DNA from: Bradyrhizobium sp. CB1717
GTDB lineage: Bacteria; Pseudomonadota; Alphaproteobacteria; Rhizobiales; Xanthobacteraceae
DNA length: 64,000 nucleotides
Direction: 5' to 3'
Assembly (NCBI RefSeq): GCF_029714325.1
Contig: NZ_CP121666.1
Span: 3,286,001-3,350,000, forward strand
A program made the position numbers and the translations under genes. Of this stretch, positions 18,375 through 27,933 are shown in pieces. Position 1 is the first letter of the stretch, and each line of letters opens with the position of its first letter. The notes under the pieces are model-generated. The model saw only the letters and a list, made by a program, of their open reading frames with translations, had not been told where the DNA came from and did not search any database.

Positions 18375-20045
18375 ATGAACCGCCGACTGGACAATGACCG
18401 CACCATTCGCGCCCCGCGCGGCAGCGAGATCAGCGCCAAGAGCTGGCTGACGGAAGCGCCCTTGCGCATGCTGATGAACAATCTCGATCCTGATGTGGCG
18501 GAGCGTCCGAGCGAGCTGGTTGTCTACGGCGGTATCGGCCGCGCCGCGCGCGACTGGGAGAGCTTCGACCGGATCACGGCCGCCTTGCGCAAGCTCGAAG
18601 GCGACCAGACGCTGCTGGTGCAGTCCGGCAAGCCCGTCGGCGTCTTCCGCACCCACGCCGATGCGCCGCGCGTGCTGATCGCGAACTCCAACATCGTCCC
18701 GCATTGGGCGACGCTCGATCATTTCAACGAGCTCGATCGCCAGGGCCTGATGATGTACGGCCAGATGACGGCGGGCTCGTGGATCTATATCGGCAGCCAG
18801 GGCATCGTGCAGGGCACCTACGAAACCTTCGTCGAAGTCGGCCGTCGCCATTATGGCGGCAGCCTCGCCGGCAAATGGATCCTGACCGCCGGCCTCGGCG
18901 GCATGGGCGGTGCGCAGCCGCTGGCCGCAACCATGGCCGGCGCATCGATGCTTGCTGTCGAATGCCAGCCGAGCCGCATCGAGATGCGCTTGCGCACCGG
19001 CTATCTCGACCGGCAGGCTGCAACGCTCGATGAAGCGCTCGCGATCATGGCGGACGCCGCGAAGACGAAGAAGGCCGTCTCGGTCGGCCTGCTCGGCAAT
19101 GCCGCGGAGATTTTTCCGGAACTGGTCCGCCGCGGCGTCAAGCCCGACATCGTCACCGACCAGACCAGCGCGCACGATCCGATCAACGGCTATTTGCCGA
19201 AGGGCTGGACGCTCGCCGATTGGGAGGCCAAGCGCGCCTCTGATCCAAAGACGGTCGAGCGCGCCTCGAAGACGTCGATGGTCGAGCACGTCCAGGCCAT
19301 GCTGGATTTCCACGCGCAGGGCATTCCGACGCTCGATTACGGCAACAACATCCGTCAGATGGCGCAGGACATGGGCCTGAAGAACGCGTTCGATTTCCCC
19401 GGCTTTGTTCCCGCCTATATCCGTCCCCTGTTCTGCCGCGGCGTCGGGCCGTTCCGCTGGGCCGCGCTGTCGGGCGATCCCGAGGACATCTTCAAGACCG
19501 ACGCCAGGGTCAAGGAGCTGATGCCTGACGACAAGCATCTGCACAACTGGCTCGACATGGCCAAGGAGCGCATCAAGTTCCAGGGCCTGCCAGCGCGGAT
19601 CTGCTGGGTCGGCCTCGGCGATCGCCATCGCCTCGGCCTTGCCTTCAACGAGATGGTGGCGCGCGGCGAGTTGAAAGCGCCGGTCGTGATCGGCCGCGAT
19701 CATCTCGACAGCGGCTCGGTGGCGAGTCCCAACCGCGAGACCGAGGCGATGAAGGACGGATCGGACGCGGTGTCCGACTGGCCCCTGCTCAACGCACTGC
19801 TCAATTGCGCCAGCGGCGCGACCTGGGTCTCGCTGCATCATGGCGGCGGCGTCGGCATCGGCTATTCGCAGCATGCCGGCATGGTGATCGTCGCCGACGG
19901 CACGCCGGAAGCGGCCAGGCGCATCGAGCGCGTGCTCTGGAACGATCCTGCCAGCGGTGTCATGCGCCACGCCGACGCGGGTTACGACATCGCGATCGAC
20001 TGCGCTCGTGACAAAGGGCTCGATCTGCCGAGCCTGGCGAAATAG
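18375..20045 (+). CDS. hutU: Urocanate hydratase HutU
   Basis: 556 residues, full length for urocanase. Motifs include [39 protein letters not shown] and the NAD-binding [10 protein letters not shown], plus [13 protein letters not shown] near the end. It hydrates urocanate to imidazolonepropionate using tightly bound NAD as electrophile. ATG at 18375 after AAGAGGTG, 13 bases past hutH; last gene of the rightward hut operon. Confidence 0.96.
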   Translation: MNRRLDNDRTIRAPRGSEISAKSWLTEAPLRMLMNNLDPDVAERPSELVVYGGIGRAARDWESFDRITAALRKLEGDQTLLVQSGKPVGVFRTHADAPRVLIANSNIVPHWATLDHFNELDRQGLMMYGQMTAGSWIYIGSQGIVQGTYETFVEVGRRHYGGSLAGKWILTAGLGGMGGAQPLAATMAGASMLAVECQPSRIEMRLRTGYLDRQAATLDEALAIMADAAKTKKAVSVGLLGNAAEIFPELVRRGVKPDIVTDQTSAHDPINGYLPKGWTLADWEAKRASDPKTVERASKTSMVEHVQAMLDFHAQGIPTLDYGNNIRQMAQDMGLKNAFDFPGFVPAYIRPLFCRGVGPFRWAALSGDPEDIFKTDARVKELMPDDKHLHNWLDMAKERIKFQGLPARICWVGLGDRHRLGLAFNEMVARGELKAPVVIGRDHLDSGSVASPNRETEAMKDGSDAVSDWPLLNALLNCASGATWVSLHHGGGVGIGYSQHAGMVIVADGTPEAARRIERVLWNDPASGVMRHADAGYDIAIDCARDKGLDLPSLAK

Positions 20046-20052
20046 CTACGCC

Positions 20053-22062
20053 TCAGGCCACGATCTTGGCTCCGGCGCCGCCGAGGCGCCGGCCTTCGTT
20101 CGCGAGGTAGTCGCCGATCGCGTCGGCCGGCATCGGCTTTGCGAAATAATAGCCCTGGATGAAGTCGCATCCCAGCCGCCGCAGGGTATCGAGCTGGGCG
20201 CGCGTCTCGACGCCCTCGACGACGCAGGCGATCTCCATGTCGTCGCACAGGCCCGTGAGCGACTTGATGATCTTGTGACTCACCGGATTGTCGTTGATGT
20301 CGGCGACGAAGCTGCGGTCGATCTTGATCTTGTCGAGCGGCAGCCGGTGCACGTGGCTCAGCGAGGAATAGCCGGTGCCGAAATCGTCCAGCGAAATGCC
20401 ACAGCCCATCGCCTTCAGCGTTGCGATCGACTGCTGTGCACGCACGAAGTCGAAGGTAACGGCGGTCTCGGTGATCTCGAAGTCGATCCGGTGCGGCGGC
20501 AGTCCGCTCTTCTCGATGATCGAGATCAGCGGCAGGATACCCTCGGCCGCGCAGACGTCGTGAGCGGAGAGGTTGAACGACAGGCGGATGTGGTCGGGCC
20601 AGGTCTTGGCCGTTGCGAGCGCGCGAACCAGCAGCGCCTGGGTCAGCGGCCGGATCAGGCCGATGCGTTCGGCGGCCGGGATGAAGTCGGCCGGCGACAC
20701 GAGGCCAAGGCGGGAGCTGTGCCAGCGCGCCAGCACCTCGAAGCCGGCGGTGTGCTCGCTCATGGCGTCCACGATCGGCTGGAACACCAGGTCCATCTCG
20801 GTGCCGAAATCGGCGGTGCGCAGCAGGTTCTCGATCACGCCGCGGCTGCGGATCTCGGCCTCGAGCTCGCTCGAGAAGATCACGGTGCGGCCGCGCAGAT
20901 GGCGCTTGGCGTGATAGAGCGAATAATCGGCGCACTCGTAGAGCGCTTCCGCCGTCGTCGCCGATTGCGGGAACAACGCAAAGCCGATCGAGCAGGACAG
21001 CCCCGTATGTGCGGTGTCGAGTTGATAGGGAAGCTTGACCTGATCGCCGATGCGCTGGCCAAGCCGGAGCAGATCCGCATCATCGGGATCGCCGCACACA
21101 ACGAGACCGAATTCGTCGCCGCCGAGTCGGGCGAATTCGACCCGCTGCGGACCAAAACCCTCGCAGACCTCGCGAATGCGCCGGCCGGCCTCGATCAGCA
21201 CGCGATCGCCGACCGAGTGACCGTAATTGTCGTTGATCGGCTTGAAGCCGTCGAGATCGATGATGCCGACCGCGACGCGAACGTTCCTGCGCTCGGCATC
21301 GGTGAAGGCACTCGACAGCTCGGCGAAGAAGCGGCGGCGGTTCGGCAGCTCGGTGAGGGAATCGAGATTGGCGAGGCGGAAATTCTCGTCCGACAGCGCT
21401 TGCGTCGCAGCCTGTTGTGCGAGCAGCGATTTGCGGCTGGCGACGAGATCGGCGAAGTCGCGATAGTAGATGACCAGCACCGTCACCATCGCGCCCGAGA
21501 CGAGCAGGTTGTTGACCGCGATCGCCTTCAGCGTCGGCTCGCCGGTGGCCCAGAAGAACAGCACATAGGGTACGTCGACGACCAGCGTCACGATCAGCGC
21601 CGCGGAGCGCAGATGCATCAGCGAGAAGATGCAGCCGATTACGGTGACGGCCATGTAGAAGGCCACCTGGCTCTTGGCGAAGGGATCGCCGTAAGGGAAG
21701 AGCGCGAAGGACCAGGCGGTGAAGCCCGCGCCGATCGGCAGCGTCATCCAGTTGGTGGCGCGCAGGTTGCGAAGGATGTCGGCATCGCTGCGCACGAGAT
21801 GACGCTGGCGCAGCCACCAGAAGGTACGCAGAGCCGCCAGCACGGTGAGCACGCTCGGCACGATCATCGTCAGCCAGTCCGGCGCCACGTTCACAAAGGT
21901 GTAGGCGACGGCGATCGTGTTGCTCATGAGGATGAAGTAGAGCAGCGGGATCTGCTTGGAGAAGGCGTCGAACTGCGCGCGCGTCAGGTCCGGATTGTCG
22001 GCCGGCACGCGAAACAGCCGCGTCGCGGCGGCGATATGAGACTTCAAATTGGCGACAGGCAT
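20053..22062 (-). CDS. Membrane GGDEF-EAL protein (cyclic-di-GMP turnover)
   Basis: About 669 residues. Roughly the first 230 hold several membrane helices. A GGDEF domain (LTELPNRRRFF, RLGGDEFGLV) and an EAL domain follow. In the EAL domain the signature reads EVL (GFEVLARW), while the catalytic blocks FNLSAHD, DFEITET, LDDFGTGYSSL, KIDRSFV and VVEGVET are intact. Both diguanylate cyclase and phosphodiesterase sites look usable. There is no RxxD inhibitory site directly before GGDEF. The start is the ATG ending at 22062; the frame extends upstream without membrane-like sequence. It is convergent with hutU, 8 bases apart, and unrelated in function. Confidence 0.9.
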   Translation of the reverse strand: MPVANLKSHIAAATRLFRVPADNPDLTRAQFDAFSKQIPLLYFILMSNTIAVAYTFVNVAPDWLTMIVPSVLTVLAALRTFWWLRQRHLVRSDADILRNLRATNWMTLPIGAGFTAWSFALFPYGDPFAKSQVAFYMAVTVIGCIFSLMHLRSAALIVTLVVDVPYVLFFWATGEPTLKAIAVNNLLVSGAMVTVLVIYYRDFADLVASRKSLLAQQAATQALSDENFRLANLDSLTELPNRRRFFAELSSAFTDAERRNVRVAVGIIDLDGFKPINDNYGHSVGDRVLIEAGRRIREVCEGFGPQRVEFARLGGDEFGLVVCGDPDDADLLRLGQRIGDQVKLPYQLDTAHTGLSCSIGFALFPQSATTAEALYECADYSLYHAKRHLRGRTVIFSSELEAEIRSRGVIENLLRTADFGTEMDLVFQPIVDAMSEHTAGFEVLARWHSSRLGLVSPADFIPAAERIGLIRPLTQALLVRALATAKTWPDHIRLSFNLSAHDVCAAEGILPLISIIEKSGLPPHRIDFEITETAVTFDFVRAQQSIATLKAMGCGISLDDFGTGYSSLSHVHRLPLDKIKIDRSFVADINDNPVSHKIIKSLTGLCDDMEIACVVEGVETRAQLDTLRRLGCDFIQGYYFAKPMPADAIGDYLANEGRRLGGAGAKIVA

Positions 22063-22356
22063 TGCAATACGCGCCCCGGATCCCTTCAAAACGGGAGCGA
22101 TCTTGCACGGCAGGGGTAAAGGGCGCGTTAGACGGGTTCCATGCGGAAAGGCCAGTACAGGTTGCACGCGGCCGCAGGAATTTCCGGCCGCGTGCATTGG
22201 TGAGGCCGCGTTAACGATACGAGGCGGGGGAAGCGAGCCTTATCAACTGCAAAGTGCTGCAGAGCCGCGGCTACACTCTGCTAACCATGGCGCCGGCACA
22301 ACGTGTTGCCGACCCCCCTCCGTCGCTGGGGAGAGGCGGGCAGCACCTGCCGGCCG

Positions 22357-23241
22357 CTATTTCTTCTCCAGCGCGGCGGTCTGCTTCGCGAGCTGCTTGT
22401 CGAATTCCTCGGAGAGGCTGGTTGCGTAAGTTGCGAGCTCGCCCGGCTTGACGAACGCGTTCGGTGCGCCGTCCTTCATCTCCGCGCGCTTGGCCTGCAT
22501 GCCATAGACTTCCGGATGCGGTCCGAGCAGCACGTCGATCTTCATCGCCTTCACCTTGTCGTAGGTCGCACGGTAGTCATCGACGATGCCGGGATAGGTG
22601 GGCTGGCCGACCAGGCGGTTCAGCGCCACCGTGCCGCTACAGAAAAACAGCACTTCGCGATCCTCCCTGCCGTCCTTGACGGTCATCTCCCAGCTGGTGC
22701 AACCCGGCGAATGGCCGGGCGTTGCATGCGCGGTGAGCGTTGTGTCGCCAAGCGTGACCTTGTCGCCTTCCTTGATGGTACGGTCGACCTTCACCGCGGG
22801 GAAGGCGAGATCCTCGTTCTTCTCGTCGCCCGGATAATAGCCGCCTTCGAGCAGCGGCTTGTCGCGCTCGCCGGCGATGAGCTGTGCGCCGGTCTCCTTC
22901 TTGATCTCGGCAAAGCCGCCGGTGTGGTCGAGATGCGCGTGCGAGTTGAGAATGATCTTGATGTCGGCGACCTTGAAGCCGAGCTTGGCGATGTTGTCCT
23001 TGATCATGCCGGTCGACTGCGGCATCGCCGTATCCATCAGGATCAGGCCCTGCGACGTCTTGATGACGTAGACGGCAATGCCGTCGGTGCCGACATAGTA
23101 GATGTTTCCGATGAGCTGGAACGGCTCGAACGGCGCCGTCCAGTTCTTCATGGCGATTGCCAGGAAATCCTTGATGGTCCGCGCCTGCGCGCCAGTTGAG
23201 AGCAGGGCCAGTGCACAAAGCGCGGCCGCGAGCCTTCTCAT
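22357..23241 (-). CDS. Subclass B3 metallo-beta-lactamase, BJP-1-like
   Basis: 294 residues with a signal peptide (MRRLAAALCALALLSTGAQA) and the B3 zinc motif HAHLDH, then H in ATPGHSPG and H in GPHPEVYG. From memory the sequence is close to identical to BJP-1 of Bradyrhizobium diazoefficiens USDA110, a periplasmic zinc enzyme that hydrolyses carbapenems and other beta-lactams. The start is the ATG ending at 23241, with GGGAGG seven bases upstream. The much longer open frame 5' of it is not protein-like. It stands alone, with no regulator nearby. Confidence 0.94.
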   Translation of the reverse strand: MRRLAAALCALALLSTGAQARTIKDFLAIAMKNWTAPFEPFQLIGNIYYVGTDGIAVYVIKTSQGLILMDTAMPQSTGMIKDNIAKLGFKVADIKIILNSHAHLDHTGGFAEIKKETGAQLIAGERDKPLLEGGYYPGDEKNEDLAFPAVKVDRTIKEGDKVTLGDTTLTAHATPGHSPGCTSWEMTVKDGREDREVLFFCSGTVALNRLVGQPTYPGIVDDYRATYDKVKAMKIDVLLGPHPEVYGMQAKRAEMKDGAPNAFVKPGELATYATSLSEEFDKQLAKQTAALEKK

Positions 23242-23509
23242 AGTCTGCCTCCCGAATTGTTCTTCATTTTTGATCGGACGCGACTCTCGTACGGCGCGAC
23301 CGGCGATTAAGTTACGTCGCGCTCGCTGCGGCAGCAACCACCTCACGCCGTCAAATATCCGGCCGTATCCGCGGAATAAGCGCGCCTCTCCGGTTTGAGC
23401 ATGGCGGCCTTGCCGCAACGCGACCGGTTGACGTTTGACCGCGCGAAAGGAGGCCGCCATACTTTGCGTCAAGACGGGCCGGAAAGACTCGTCAGCACCG
23501 GGAGCTGAA

Positions 23510-24823
23510 ATGACAATTTCATTATCCGTCCTCGCGGGGACGCTGATTGCTTTCGTCTCCGTCTCGGCAAGTGTGGCGCAGCCGGCCTGCGTCACCCAGA
23601 ATATGGCCGTGCCGCCGGGCGCCAACACCACCGACAAGGCCGCACCGTTCTTCATCGACACCACGGGTCTCGACTTCAAGACGGCGCCGCCGACGCGCGA
23701 TCCCCTCAGTGCCAATTACCCGCGCGCGACCGAATTGCCGGACGGAACGCTGCCGCCGCCGGGCGCGGAAGGCAATTTCATCATCGGTCCCACCCACAAT
23801 CCCGCGCCGGAGACGATCGCGAAGGAGGGCGTGCCGCGCGGAACGACGAAATCCTTCACGCTCTCCTCGAAGGAGAGCACGATCTACAATCCCGGCCTGA
23901 TCCGCGACGACGTCGCCGGCTGCACCAATTCCTCGATCATGACGACCGTCACGGCACCTGACGACAAGTCGCATATGGTCATCACCACCAGCCATCCCGG
24001 AATCTGGTCGCGCACGGTCGATGTTTACGTGCCCGCGCAGTATGTACGCGGCAGCGAGGCGCCGTTCATCGTGGTCGGCGACGGTGGCTCGAACGCCTAC
24101 AAGGACCTCGCCACCACGCTCGACAATCTGATCGCGCAGCGGCGGGTGCCGCCGATGATCGCGATCCAGATCGGCAATGGCGGCCAGGACGCGCAGGGCA
24201 GCCAGCGCGGCCGCGAATATGACGCGGTGTCAGGCGTCTACGCGCAATTCGTCGAACGCGAGGTGCTGCCGCTTGTCGAGAAGAACGCCGACGTCAAGCT
24301 GACCAGAAATCCCGATGGCCGCGCGACCATGGGGCTGAGCTCGAGCGGCGCTGCCGCCTTCACCATGGCGTGGTTCTATCCAGATCTCTATCACCGCGTG
24401 CTGGCTTTCTCGCCGACCATGGTCAACCAGCAATGGCCGCACGATCCGTCGCTACGCGGTGGCGCCTGGGAATATCACAGTGCGTGGACGGGGCCGGCCG
24501 GTCCCAACCTCATCTGGAAAGCAGGCGTGCTGACCCCCTCCGATCCGCCCGGCGTGCCGCTGATGGTGGCCGCACCGACGAAGCCGATCCGCTTCTGGTT
24601 CTTCGGCGGCGACCAGGATCTGTTCTATCCGAACCCCACCATTCCCGACGGCATGCACGACTGGACGCTGTCGAACGCCCTGATGGCGAAGGTGTTGGCG
24701 GAGAAGGGCTATCATTACCAGTTCCTGTTCGTGCGCAACGCCAAGCACGTCGATCGCCCGACGATCGCGCAGACACTGCCGTCGGCGCTGGAGTGGGTGT
24801 GGAAGGGCTATCCAATTCCCTGA
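23510..24823 (+). CDS. Secreted alpha/beta-hydrolase esterase (Fes/esterase D type)
   Basis: 437 residues. A signal peptide ending SVAQPA is followed by a proline-rich N-terminal part of about 150 residues. A putative-esterase fold follows, with nucleophile elbow GLSSSGAAAF, the strand block RTVDVYVPAQYV and a late VRNAKHVDRP carrying a candidate catalytic His. Relatives hydrolyse feruloyl or siderophore esters. The start is the ATG at 23510 after GGGAGCTGA. The truncated TonB receptor fragment just downstream on the other strand may have been a functional partner, but that is a guess. Confidence 0.8.
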   Translation: MTISLSVLAGTLIAFVSVSASVAQPACVTQNMAVPPGANTTDKAAPFFIDTTGLDFKTAPPTRDPLSANYPRATELPDGTLPPPGAEGNFIIGPTHNPAPETIAKEGVPRGTTKSFTLSSKESTIYNPGLIRDDVAGCTNSSIMTTVTAPDDKSHMVITTSHPGIWSRTVDVYVPAQYVRGSEAPFIVVGDGGSNAYKDLATTLDNLIAQRRVPPMIAIQIGNGGQDAQGSQRGREYDAVSGVYAQFVEREVLPLVEKNADVKLTRNPDGRATMGLSSSGAAAFTMAWFYPDLYHRVLAFSPTMVNQQWPHDPSLRGGAWEYHSAWTGPAGPNLIWKAGVLTPSDPPGVPLMVAAPTKPIRFWFFGGDQDLFYPNPTIPDGMHDWTLSNALMAKVLAEKGYHYQFLFVRNAKHVDRPTIAQTLPSALEWVWKGYPIP

Positions 24824-24836
24824 AGGGAGGAAGTGC

Positions 24837-25133
24837 CTATCGCCCGATCGTCACGCCCGCGGTCGAGCGCATGGCGTCCCGCAGGCTCGTCGCCTTCATG
24901 TCGTCGAGGACCTCTCGCGTCAGCACGGTGGTCTGGCCAGGCGTGTTGAGGATCGTCTCGCCACGCGAGGACGAAAGCCGGTCGACTTTGTAGCGCGGTG
25001 CGGCATCGGCGGCATGCGCCGTTGGCGGCACGTGACGCGGCCGTTTGCTGGACGCTGCAAAGGCTCCTTGCGAGAAGCAGAGGGCCGCGATGACGATCAA
25101 TCGCAACGATGTCGCGCGCATGCGATCTCCCAT
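24837..25133 (-). pseudogene. TonB-dependent receptor remnant: signal peptide plus partial plug
   Basis: 98 codons encode a signal peptide (RATSLRLIVIAALCFSQGAFA) and the start of a TonB plug domain (GETILNTPGQTTVLTREVLDDM, then SLRDAMRSTAGVTIG). It stops with TAG straight after VTIGR, where full receptors continue for another 550 or more residues. The neighbouring esterase ends 14 bases away on the opposite strand, so the barrel is missing rather than frameshifted. It could still be expressed as a short periplasmic protein, but a truncated receptor is the simplest reading. Confidence 0.65.
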
Positions 25134-25184
25134 AGCCGGGGCATCAGCCTAGCATATGGCGAGCATTCTTCGCAGAGAAAAGGA

Positions 25185-25559
25185 TCAGGCGAGTGCGGCC
25201 TGGCGTTCCCGCGCGGATTCACGAACCCGGTCCGGAACTCGCGGCTCGGCGAGCCGGGTGAAGCTGCGATGGCCGGCCTGCGCGGGCGCCTCGACGATGA
25301 CGCCCTCGCACACGATCTGCCCGCCGAGCATCCTGAATTCCAGCTTGTCGTAGCGCGGCATGGTCTCACCGGGGGCAGGCGGCAGCAGCTCGATGCTGCC
25401 CTGGATGTTCAGCGTGGCATCGCCGGTGCCGTGAAGCCGCGGATTCCACATCCTGATCCCGGTCTCGGTCCAGCGCTGCCGGATCAGCGCGGCACGATCG
25501 GCCGGTTCCGCGGGCTTGGCGCGAACTTTCGGTGTGCTGCGGACATCGGGCGCCGGAGG
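25185..25559 (-). pseudogene. C-terminal domain out of frame with the upstream acidic protein
   Basis: In the frame offset from the preceding gene, the sequence reads as well-formed protein: PPAPDVRSTPKVRAKP, then ALIRQRWTETGIRMW, then LHGTGDATLNIQGSIELLPP and LEFRMLGGQIVCEGVIVE. The block before the first Met in this frame is coherent and has no start signal. I read it as the original C-terminus of the gene at 25484-26533, separated by a one-base frameshift near 25560. Function unknown. Confidence 0.5.
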
Positions 25560-26533
25560 CGCAAGTCCTGCTCCGGCGCGATGTCCGTGACGATTCCGGG
25601 CGTGTCGTCCGAGGAGCTCTCAGTGGCGGCTGCGGCGACGACCGGCGCAGGATCGTTCGCGGGGACCGGCTCGATCTCGACCGCGTCGCTGGAGGACGGC
25701 GCGTTGTCGATGCCGCTTTCGGAGACGTCCTCCACCGCGGCTTCGCTGACGCCAAGCGCGACGCAGAGTGCGTCTGCTACGGCCGGTTCGACATCCGCGG
25801 GAATGCCAGGGGAGTGATCGTCGTTGACGACGAGGGCGTCAACCGGCGCGATCGCGCCGTCGACAGACACGGCCTCGGTCTCCTCCGCGACGACGGGCTC
25901 GATGCCGGTCGGAAGCTCGGGAGATGGATCTCTGCTGATAGCAATGGGCTCGGCGTTGACCGATTCTCGTTCGGCCTCGACAGATGCGCCCACGGCCTGC
26001 TCGGTCTCGTCGGGCGCAACGTCGGCCGAATCTTCGGCCGGCGGATCGTTGTCGATGATGAACTCGGGAACATTGGTCGACTCGGGCGCGAGGTCGGCCG
26101 GCGAGATTGCAGTCTCCGCCACGACGACCGGCTCGGCTTCTGTCGGCGTCTCCCGGCATGAATCGTCGGTGATGCTCTCATCGGTCGGCGCTGCCGAGGG
26201 GCCCTCCGCGACGACAGAGATTGTGGCTTCGTCCGCGGCGACTGCGACGTCTGCGTCACTGGGCAGTGGATCGGCGCTGATGCTGACGCTCGGAGCCGGC
26301 GCCGTTTCTGCAGCGTCGACGATGAGGGCGGGTGAGTCGTTTGCGGCAATCGGGGCGGCGTCGATGCCGCCGCCGTGCGGCGAGGGCCGAAGCCGGGTCA
26401 ACGCCCATTTCACCGCAGGGATGCGGTGCAGCAACGATATCAGTCTCGAAAGCACTGGGAGTTGTCCAAGAGGTACTCGGCGTGAGGCAATCGCTGATTC
26501 GTCAGCAATGTGAAAAACTGCCCCGGCCGTCAC
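25484..26533 (-). CDS. Acidic Ala/Asp/Glu/Pro-rich protein, probably frameshifted
   Basis: 349 residues from a GTG at 26533. A short basic/hydrophobic N-terminus (LSRLISLLHRIPAVKWALTRL) is followed by about 270 residues of low-complexity acidic sequence with repeated units of the type P-A-D-V-E-P-V-V-A-E-E. It ends in a basic, non-acidic tail (HRKFAPSPRNRPIVPR). That tail is probably the out-of-frame read-through of a frameshift, because another frame continues sensibly to 25185. No known domain. The gene could be a pseudogene or a sequencing artefact. Confidence 0.5.
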   Translation of the reverse strand: MTAGAVFHIADESAIASRRVPLGQLPVLSRLISLLHRIPAVKWALTRLRPSPHGGGIDAAPIAANDSPALIVDAAETAPAPSVSISADPLPSDADVAVAADEATISVVAEGPSAAPTDESITDDSCRETPTEAEPVVVAETAISPADLAPESTNVPEFIIDNDPPAEDSADVAPDETEQAVGASVEAERESVNAEPIAISRDPSPELPTGIEPVVAEETEAVSVDGAIAPVDALVVNDDHSPGIPADVEPAVADALCVALGVSEAAVEDVSESGIDNAPSSSDAVEIEPVPANDPAPVVAAAATESSSDDTPGIVTDIAPEQDLRLRRPMSAAHRKFAPSPRNRPIVPR

Positions 26534-26643
26534 ACCGATGTCAATGTAGGTGGGACCAATTGCAGAACATGCGCGCGTCGCTGGCTAGGCTCTCGATTCG
26601 AATCTGTGGCGCGGCGCGACACTGCCGATCGATCTTGCCTTCC

Positions 26644-26678
26644 CGTGGGAGAGGAGGGGACATCCGTCCCCTCCCACG
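26644..26678 (-). terminator. Stem-loop 3' of the small exported protein gene
   Basis: GAGGGGAC-ATCC-GTCCCCTC forms an 8-bp perfect stem, extended by CGTGG/CCACG across a small bulge. It lies 10 bases past the leftward stop at 26688. There is no U-tract, so factor-independent termination is uncertain. Confidence 0.5.
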
Positions 26679-26687
26679 ATATCGCGG

Positions 26688-26960
26688 TTACTTCCCGGAG
26701 CCTGCGCCACCGCCGGCCTGGCTGCCCATGTTGTTGGTGTTGCTGCCGCCGGCCGAAGGCGACTGCTTGCCCTTGCTGTCGGCAGCCTCGTTCTGCATGT
26801 TCGAGGAACGCCCCGTCGTCATCCCCTTGGTGGCAGGGCCTCGCGACGAGGGACCGACCTCGCCTTGACCGGACGCGCCTGGAGCGGGTTGTGTCTGAGC
26901 GAAGGCGCTGCCGGTCGCCAGCGCCATGATGCACGCCGATGCCAGAATGATCTTCTTCAT
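26688..26960 (-). CDS. Small exported Gly/Ser/Asn-rich protein
   Basis: 90 residues with a strong signal peptide (MKKIILASACIMALATGSAFA) and a low-complexity mature part containing SNMQNEAADSKG and ending GGGAGSGK. The start ATG at 26960 has GGAGAACAAC just upstream. No known domain. Such small secreted proteins are common orphans in Bradyrhizobium. It is divergent from tupA. Confidence 0.7.
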   Translation of the reverse strand: MKKIILASACIMALATGSAFAQTQPAPGASGQGEVGPSSRGPATKGMTTGRSSNMQNEAADSKGKQSPSAGGSNTNNMGSQAGGGAGSGK

Positions 26961-27123
26961 GTTGTTCTCCTGCATTGCCCGAGACAACCTGTGCGTGGAG
27001 GGGGCGTTCCAAACTCGGGCGTGGCGCGTCGCAGCAATGTGAGTTGCACCGAATGTGGGGGTTCCTGTGGTGCGCTCTCAAGGTTAGCTTGGAACTCCCG
27101 GGCATCTGGTGTGAGGACGAGGC

Positions 27124-27933
27124 ATGAAAAGAATAGTCGCCATCGGAGCAGTTCTGCTCTGGTCCACCATTGCATTCGCGCAGAATCGCACCATCACGGT
27201 GGCCTCGACGACGTCGACCGAGCAGTCGGGATTGTTCGGCCATCTGCTGCCGCTGTTCTCGAAGGCCGAGGGCATCGACGTGAAGGTCGTTGCCGTCGGC
27301 ACCGGCCAGGCGCTGGACATCGGGCGGCGCGGTGATGCCGACGTGGTGTTCGTCCATGACAGGCCTGCCGAAGACAAGTTCATGTCGGAAGGGCAGGGCG
27401 TGAAGCGCTTTGACGTGATGTACAACGACTTCATCATCATCGGCCCGAAAAGCGATCCGGCGCAGATTGCCGGCAGCAAGGACGTCACCGACGCGCTGCG
27501 CAGGATCGCCGCGGCAAAGGCCCCGTTCATCTCGCGCGGCGACAAGTCCGGCACGCACGCAGCCGAACTGAGATTGTGGAAGGATGCGGGTGTCGATGTC
27601 AGTTCCGGCAAGGACAGCTGGTATCGCGAGATCGGCCAGGGCATGGGGCCCGCGCTGAACATGGCCTCGTCCTCGAACGCCTATCTGCTGTCGGATCGTG
27701 GCACCTGGTTGTCGTTCAGGAATCGCGGCGAGCTCGCCATCCTCACCGAGGGCGACAAGCGGCTCTTCAACCAGTATGGCGTCATGCTGGTCAATCCGGC
27801 CAAGCATTCGAACGTGAAGGCACAGGATGGGCAGGCCTTCATCGACTGGCTGGTGTCTCCGAAGGGACAGCAGGCGATTGCCGGCTACAAGGTCGGCGGC
27901 GAGCAGCTATTTTTCCCCAACGCGGCCAACTAG
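27124..27933 (+). CDS. tupA: Tungstate ABC transporter substrate-binding protein TupA
   Basis: 269 residues with a signal peptide (MKRIVAIGAVLLWSTIAFA). The anion-binding signature is TVASTTSTEQSGLFGHLLP, with GTGQALDIGRRGDADVVFVHD, YNDFIIIGP and FISRGDKSGTHAAE, as in TupA/WtpA-like tungstate (or molybdate) binders. It supplies the metal for tungsto- or molybdoenzymes. The ATG is preceded by GAGGACGAGG. Its 3' end overlaps the convergent permease gene by 27 bases, which is unusual for partners of one transporter. Confidence 0.92.
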   Translation: MKRIVAIGAVLLWSTIAFAQNRTITVASTTSTEQSGLFGHLLPLFSKAEGIDVKVVAVGTGQALDIGRRGDADVVFVHDRPAEDKFMSEGQGVKRFDVMYNDFIIIGPKSDPAQIAGSKDVTDALRRIAAAKAPFISRGDKSGTHAAELRLWKDAGVDVSSGKDSWYREIGQGMGPALNMASSSNAYLLSDRGTWLSFRNRGELAILTEGDKRLFNQYGVMLVNPAKHSNVKAQDGQAFIDWLVSPKGQQAIAGYKVGGEQLFFPNAAN

